Shown one piece after another: positions 59,988 through 64,000 of a stretch of DNA of 64,000 nt. Numbering within the stretch: the stretch's first letter is position 1; each line of letters begins with the position of its first letter. A program made the translations under genes and the position numbers. Source of the DNA: Bacillus sp. 2B10 (lineage in GTDB: Bacteria; Pseudomonadota; Alphaproteobacteria; Sphingomonadales; Sphingomonadaceae); assembly GCA_003946805.1 (NCBI GenBank), contig RPSH01000003.1, forward strand, positions 62,001 through 126,000, written 5' to 3'. The notes beneath the pieces were generated by a model. It was not told the DNA's origin. It did no database searches and saw nothing but the letters and a program-made list of their open reading frames with translations.

Positions 59988-61127
59988 CTAAGGCCGTGCG
60001 CCAGGCACTTGCGCGCGGAACGTCGCCGGAAACGGGTGAACCAGTGTCAGCGTACCGCCATGTGCCTGCAAGACCTGACGCGCCAAGCTAAGTCCGATAC
60101 CGCTCCCACTGAGTTTGGAGGTGTAGAACGGGCGGAATATGCCATGTGTGCGATCCGCCGGAACGCCAGGTCCGTTATCACTTATCTCGATTGTGAGAAC
60201 GGCATCGTTTGAGTTGACTTGGATGTCGACCTTTCCGGATGATACGGTGCCCTGCTCGATCGCCTCGACGGCATTCTGCAACAATGCCCACAGCGCCTGG
60301 TTCATCTGGTCGCGGTCGATCTCGCCGGACAAGCCGGGTTCGATCTCGATCGAAAGACCGATTTCCGGCCAACGGCTGGCGAACAGCCGGGCAAGATCGT
60401 CGATCATCTCTCCGATCGACACGATCTGGCGCATGGGAGGCGGCAGGCGCGCGAGTTCGCGATAGGCTTCGGTAAACCGTCGCAGCCCGTCGGCTCGCCG
60501 GGCAAGCGTCGTGAGGATCTCTGACAGCAGTGCCGGATCGTTGTCACGGGCTTCAGCCGCTGCGATGCCGCACTCGGCCAGCGACACGATGGGCACCAGC
60601 CCGTTGAGCATTTCATGGCCGAGCACCTGGATCATCTCGGCGCTGGCGCGTGCCTCGGCGGTGCGCTCCTCGCTTTCAACATCGATCAGCGCCACCACCG
60701 ATCGATCGCCAACCTCGACCCTGTCGGTGCGCCAGTTCCTTCCGGCGTGGCTCAGGTGCGTCGCGTCGCGATCGAACAGCGGTGCGGGGGGTGGCAATAT
60801 GCGATCGTCGGTCGCGAAGAGCCGGCGTGCCGCCCGGTTCATCGTACGCGCGGTAGCTCCGTTGACCAGTACGAGCGGGGTAGGCGAGGCATCGAGCAGC
60901 AAGTGATGCGCGATCTGCGCTTCGTCGGGCGGGCCTGGCCGCGTAACCGGCACCGCCTGGTGATGCCTGACCAGCAGTAGGTTGGCGGCGATCAGCCACA
61001 GCAGCAGCAGGATCGTGCCGCACAACGCCAGCCACAGACCATGCGCCGCAGCCGCCCCGGTCGCGGCTCCACACAGGCCCAGCGCCGACGCTATCAGGAG
61101 GGCGTTACGATCCCGCCTAGAGACCAT
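59988..61127 (-). CDS. membrane-bound sensor histidine kinase
   Basis: A 379-residue kinase. Two closely spaced N-terminal membrane helices (about residues 9-53) leave almost no periplasmic part. A PAS-like segment follows (LLDASPTPLVLVNGATARTMNRAARRLF). The phosphoacceptor is H171 in QVLGHEMLNGLVPIVSLAEC and the ATPase domain has MNQALWALLQNAVEAI (N box), DNGPGVP (G1) and FRPFYTSKLSGSGIGLSLARQV (G2). This is the NtrB-like/ATP-binding type kinase that partners NtrC-like regulators. Its ATG overlaps the regulator gene end by 11 bp, so the two form one operon. Confidence 0.93.
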   Translation of the reverse strand: MVSRRDRNALLIASALGLCGAATGAAAAHGLWLALCGTILLLLWLIAANLLLVRHHQAVPVTRPGPPDEAQIAHHLLLDASPTPLVLVNGATARTMNRAARRLFATDDRILPPPAPLFDRDATHLSHAGRNWRTDRVEVGDRSVVALIDVESEERTAEARASAEMIQVLGHEMLNGLVPIVSLAECGIAAAEARDNDPALLSEILTTLARRADGLRRFTEAYRELARLPPPMRQIVSIGEMIDDLARLFASRWPEIGLSIEIEPGLSGEIDRDQMNQALWALLQNAVEAIEQGTVSSGKVDIQVNSNDAVLTIEISDNGPGVPADRTHGIFRPFYTSKLSGSGIGLSLARQVLQAHGGTLTLVHPFPATFRAQVPGARP

Positions 61128-62421
61128 GCTGCGCCATGCGTCGGTAGAGGGTGCCCCGGCTCAGTCCCAATGCCGCAGCTGCCCGGGACACGTTGTGGCG
61201 ATGCTCCTTCAGCGCAGCCTCGATCATCAGCTTCTCGGCATCCTGCATCGCGAACGTCGATGTGGCTTCGCCCACTGGATCGATGACCTGCGTGGCCGGT
61301 CGGATCGCGGCGACGTCGATCATGCCGTCGTCGGACAGCAGTACCGCGCGCTCGATCGCCAGCGCCAGTCCGCGGACCTCATCGGGCCAGTCGGCGATGG
61401 CGACGAACGCCTCCGCCGCCGGCGTGAGCCGCGGCGTGGCGCGGCCGTAGGTTTCACCGGCGACGCTGGCGAAGTGTCGCGCGAGCAGCACCGCGTCGTC
61501 GCGTCGTTCCGCGAGCGGCGGCATCGCGATCTCGACCGTACAGAGCCGCCGGCGCAGCGCGGGCGAGAGCGGCATGACGCTATCGACGATGGTGATGCAG
61601 CGCAGGCCTGGCACCAGCCGGTCGAGCAGCCGCGCTTGTGCCTGCGCGTCCAGGCGATCGACGTGGCGCAACACGATCGTATCGGCGGCATGGTCCAGCG
61701 CGGACCATTGATCGGGATCGGTCAGGTCGATCCGTGCCGCAATGGTTCCGGCGGTCGGCGACACCGCGTGCAGCGCCTCGGCGACCAGCGAGCGTCCGAC
61801 GCCGGATACCCCGGTGATGCATACCGAGGCGACCGTCGGTCCGACCCGTCGTACGAGCGCACGGACCCGCTCGATCGCAGCCGACGTACCGAGCAGGGCG
61901 CTGCCCCCCGACGTGCCGACGGCGGCGGGTCGGTGTACCGCGCCACCGCCGACGCTGCGCATGATCGCGGCATCGACCTTGGCGAGCAGATCGTCCTTGC
62001 GCCACGGCTTCATGATGAAATCGCGCGCGCCAGCCTGCATCGCCGCCACGGCGATCCTGATGCCGCTGTGCGCCGTGATGACCACGACGCAGGCGTGGGG
62101 GTCGTCCGCGACGATCCGGGCGAGACAGGCCAGCCCCTCCTCGCCGTCCGACCGCCCCGGCGTGAAGTTCATGTCGAGCAGGATCGCGTCGTAGCGACGC
62201 CGCGCGAGCAGCGAGAAGGCACCGGCGGGGTCGGTCACGATCTCGAGACGGTGCCCGGCAAGGCGGAAGAGAATCTCCGTTGTGCGTGCGACGACCGCAT
62301 CGTCCTCGATCAGCAAGATCTCGCGGGGGCTTGACTCGCGATCGGCGTGTCCGCCGGCGGACATATTGTTCAACGGCGATCGATCATCTGTCCGCGACGC
62401 CGGTGAAATCGGTTCATTCAT
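61117..62421 (-). CDS. atypical NtrC-like response regulator with degenerate AAA+ domain
   Basis: A 434-residue regulator with three parts. The receiver has its acidic pair in ILLIEDDAVV, phosphoacceptor D83 in AILLDMNF, Thr in VVVITAHSG and Lys in FIMKPW. The middle part resembles the NtrC AAA+ domain but is degenerate: Walker A reads GVSGVGRS with Arg210 for the lysine, the GAFTGA loop for sigma54 contact is missing, and Walker B is VLRHVDRL without the DE pair. The end is a Fis-type helix-turn-helix (HNVSRAAAALGLSRGTLYRRM). It probably acts without sigma54, as a conventional activator or repressor of the divergent exporter genes. The start may be the ATG at 62421 or an internal ATG 19 codons later. 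Confidence 0.9.
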   Translation of the reverse strand: MNEPISPASRTDDRSPLNNMSAGGHADRESSPREILLIEDDAVVARTTEILFRLAGHRLEIVTDPAGAFSLLARRRYDAILLDMNFTPGRSDGEEGLACLARIVADDPHACVVVITAHSGIRIAVAAMQAGARDFIMKPWRKDDLLAKVDAAIMRSVGGGAVHRPAAVGTSGGSALLGTSAAIERVRALVRRVGPTVASVCITGVSGVGRSLVAEALHAVSPTAGTIAARIDLTDPDQWSALDHAADTIVLRHVDRLDAQAQARLLDRLVPGLRCITIVDSVMPLSPALRRRLCTVEIAMPPLAERRDDAVLLARHFASVAGETYGRATPRLTPAAEAFVAIADWPDEVRGLALAIERAVLLSDDGMIDVAAIRPATQVIDPVGEATSTFAMQDAEKLMIEAALKEHRHNVSRAAAALGLSRGTLYRRMAQHGL

Positions 62422-62454
62422 AACGACTTGGCTTTTTGTTTCGTGGGCAGTGAC

Positions 62455-63747
62455 ATGTTCCCCATCATGACCGAACAGCCCGCATACGCAACACCCGCAC
62501 CCGGCGCCGCGATGGATAGCAGGATCCAACGCACCCGGCGGCCGTGGTGGCGGGGTCGACCGGCGATCATCCTGCTGGTCCTGTCGATCGTCGCGCTCGC
62601 GATCTGGCGCTTCCTTCCCGAAAGCGGATCGACCGACATCGCCGCCGCCGACGTGGAGACGGGCGCGGTTGTGCGGGCGCCGTTCGACGATTACCTGCCG
62701 GTGCGGGCCACGGTCGCGCCCGAGATTACCACGCTGGTCGGCGTGCTGTCGGGCGGACAGGTCGAGCGGCTGCTGGTGCAGGACGGCGCGATCGTGACGG
62801 CAGGGGATTCGCTTGCGACGCTCGCCAATCCCGAACTGAAACTCGACGTGCTGACTCGCGAGGCGCAGATCGCCAGCCAGCTGGGCCAGGTCGCTGGCGA
62901 GGGGCTGGGGATCGAGCGCAATCGCCTCGACCGGGCGGGGCAGGTGGCACAGGCCGAGTACGACCTCATCAAGGCCCGCCGCGACCTCGCCATCCGTCAG
63001 CAGCTCCACGATCAGGGCTTCCTGTCCGACACCGGGGTGAAGAGCTTCCAGGAAGAGGCAGCCTATCAGGAGAAGCGGCTGAATCAGCTTCGCGCAGGCC
63101 GCAGTACCGAGGCCGGGATCACCGCCACGCAGGGGCGGCGGCTGGCCGATACGCAACGGCGCCTGTCGGGCAATCTTGCGGCGGTCCGCGCGGGGCTCGA
63201 CGCGCTGACGGTCCGCGCGCCGGCGACCGGCCGCCTGACCAACTTCACACTGCAACCGGGCCAGACGCTCAAACCCGGCGATCCCGCCGGCCAGGTCGAC
63301 AGCGAAGGCGCGTGGAAGCTGACCGCCGATGTCGACGAATATTATCTGGGCCGCGTCGCCGTGGGGCAAAGCGCGCGGGCGGGCGATACGCGCGCGACGG
63401 TCAGCAAGGTGCTGCCGGCGGTCAAGGACGGACGCTTTCGCGTCGAGCTGACCTTCGATGGTCGCGCTCCGACCGGGCTGAACCGGGGGCAGACGCTGGA
63501 CATCCGTATCACGCTCGGCGCCGCATCACGCGCGATCGTGGTGCCGGTCGGTGGCTGGCTGGAGACCGGCGGCGGCGCGTCCGCCTTCGTGGTCGTCGAT
63601 GGTGGTGACCATGCGCGTCGCCGGACCATCCGCACCGGACGCCGCAACCCCGACCAGGTCGAAATCCTGTCCGGCCTCGCGCCGGGCGACCGCATCGTCA
63701 CCTCGAACCTGTCGTCCGTGAAAGGTGACACCCTCAACCTCCGCTGA
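62455..63747 (+). CDS. periplasmic adaptor of a MacAB-like ABC exporter (HlyD/MFP family)
   Basis: A membrane-fusion protein of about 430 residues. One N-terminal membrane helix (RGRPAIILLVLSIVALAIWRFL) is followed by a lipoyl/barrel-sandwich half (GQVERLLVQDGAIVTAGDSLATLANPEL), a coiled-coil hairpin (about residues 130-230, rich in Ala, Arg, Gln and Glu), the second sandwich half (VRAPATGRLTNFTLQPGQTLKPGD) and a C-terminal beta domain. The next gene is an ABC ATPase of the MacB/LolD type, so this is the adaptor of a MacAB-like pump. ATGs at 62455 and 62467 are possible starts. Only about 33 bp separate it from the divergent regulator. Confidence 0.9.
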   Translation: MFPIMTEQPAYATPAPGAAMDSRIQRTRRPWWRGRPAIILLVLSIVALAIWRFLPESGSTDIAAADVETGAVVRAPFDDYLPVRATVAPEITTLVGVLSGGQVERLLVQDGAIVTAGDSLATLANPELKLDVLTREAQIASQLGQVAGEGLGIERNRLDRAGQVAQAEYDLIKARRDLAIRQQLHDQGFLSDTGVKSFQEEAAYQEKRLNQLRAGRSTEAGITATQGRRLADTQRRLSGNLAAVRAGLDALTVRAPATGRLTNFTLQPGQTLKPGDPAGQVDSEGAWKLTADVDEYYLGRVAVGQSARAGDTRATVSKVLPAVKDGRFRVELTFDGRAPTGLNRGQTLDIRITLGAASRAIVVPVGGWLETGGGASAFVVVDGGDHARRRTIRTGRRNPDQVEILSGLAPGDRIVTSNLSSVKGDTLNLR

Positions 63748-63758
63748 AAGGCCCGTCC

Positions 63759-64000
63759 ATGATCCGTCTCGAGAACATCCAGCGCCGCTACGTCTCCGAC
63801 GAAGTGCAGACCACCGCGCTCCACGATATCGACCTGCATGTCGCGGAAGGCGAATTCCTCGCCATCATGGGGCCGTCGGGCTGCGGCAAGTCGACGCTGC
63901 TCAACACGCTGGGCACGGTCGATCGCCCGACCGGCGGACGTTACCTGTTCGGCGAGCGCGACTTGGCCGCCATGGACGAGAAGGAACTGGCGAAGTTCCG
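63759..64000 (+). CDS. MacB/LolD-type ABC transporter ATPase, 3' end beyond the window
   Basis: The first 80 codons of an ATPase: MIRLENIQRRYVSDEVQTTALHDIDL, Walker A GPSGCGKST at about residues 39-47, and a Leu/Gly stretch TLGTVDRPTGGRYLFGERDLAAMDEKE. The GRYLFGERD and KELAKF segments match the MacB/LolD class that drives export of macrolides, lipoproteins or peptides. It follows the adaptor gene by 11 bp. The permease is expected beyond the right edge. Confidence 0.9.
   Translation, partial: MIRLENIQRRYVSDEVQTTALHDIDLHVAEGEFLAIMGPSGCGKSTLLNTLGTVDRPTGGRYLFGERDLAAMDEKELAKF

Noticed and set aside
61117-63369. A 750-codon frame extending the NtrC-like regulator to the right
   Set aside because: The extension is antisense to the adaptor gene; the receiver begins just after the ATG at 62421.
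1-64000. tRNA, rRNA, transposase or prophage genes
   Set aside because: I looked for conserved tRNA arms, rRNA segments, DDE or tyrosine recombinase motifs and phage structural proteins and found none; a covariance-model scan could still find a small RNA.

Overview
This window is a high-GC chromosomal segment that looks like a sphingomonad alphaproteobacterium (Sphingomonas or a close relative). The evidence is family content and gene order: rsmG-mnmG-mnmE, rho and hemE on one side of a DnaA-box region and ppsR-maf-aroE-coaE-dnaQ on the other, plus DUF6489, DUF1491, MucR, an HWE histidine kinase, a ubiquinol-cytochrome c chaperone and several TonB-dependent receptors.

The main landmark is a probable chromosomal replication origin at about 7425-7733, between divergent hemE and ppsR (the RP001 family). 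This is the arrangement known for Caulobacter oriC. It holds two perfect DnaA boxes, two near matches, GANTC methylation sites and a short AT-rich inverted repeat. Genes to its left run leftward (rsmG, mnmG, mnmE, DUF6489, rho, a small unknown, hemJ, hemE) and genes to its right run rightward (ppsR, maf, aroE, coaE, dnaQ, hpf, ptsN, a thioesterase, DUF1491, a cell-wall hydrolase, mmcB), so both blocks follow the leading strand.

Region by region: 14.7-20.4 kb holds a TauE-like permease with a TIGR02186 protein, an NfrB-like glycosyltransferase with a probable NfrA-like outer-membrane partner, an RcnB-like protein and BamE. 20.4-21.5 kb holds a cytochrome bc1 assembly chaperone and YceD. 21.5-25.9 kb is a TetR / TonB-receptor / MFS uptake module. 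26-33.5 kb is a leftward translation block: rpmI, rplT, a GIY-YIG protein, pheS, pheT, an aldose epimerase and prfC. 33.7-40.7 kb has AsmA, an SDR, an ABC-2 exporter, a DsbA-like protein and an M48 protease. 40.7-45.6 kb has a lone receiver protein, serC-serA behind a structured leader, and hisZ. 45.6-52.4 kb has MucR, an HWE kinase, RNase E and a cell-wall amidase.

From 52.4 kb rightward the content becomes accessory. A complete FecIR-type iron-signalling unit has its own tonB and an STN-domain receptor, a probable Fur box before fecI, and two matched FecI-type promoters before fecR and the receptor. It is followed by a second TonB-dependent receptor and by a histidine kinase / atypical NtrC-like regulator divergent from a MacAB-like exporter that runs off the right edge.

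Repeats are prominent. Several inverted-repeat elements lie between genes, two copies of a roughly 270-bp giant palindrome built on GCGCGAAGG units are present, and a hairpin-array segment sits in frame inside the essential gene pheS. I see no tRNA, rRNA, CRISPR array, transposase or prophage.
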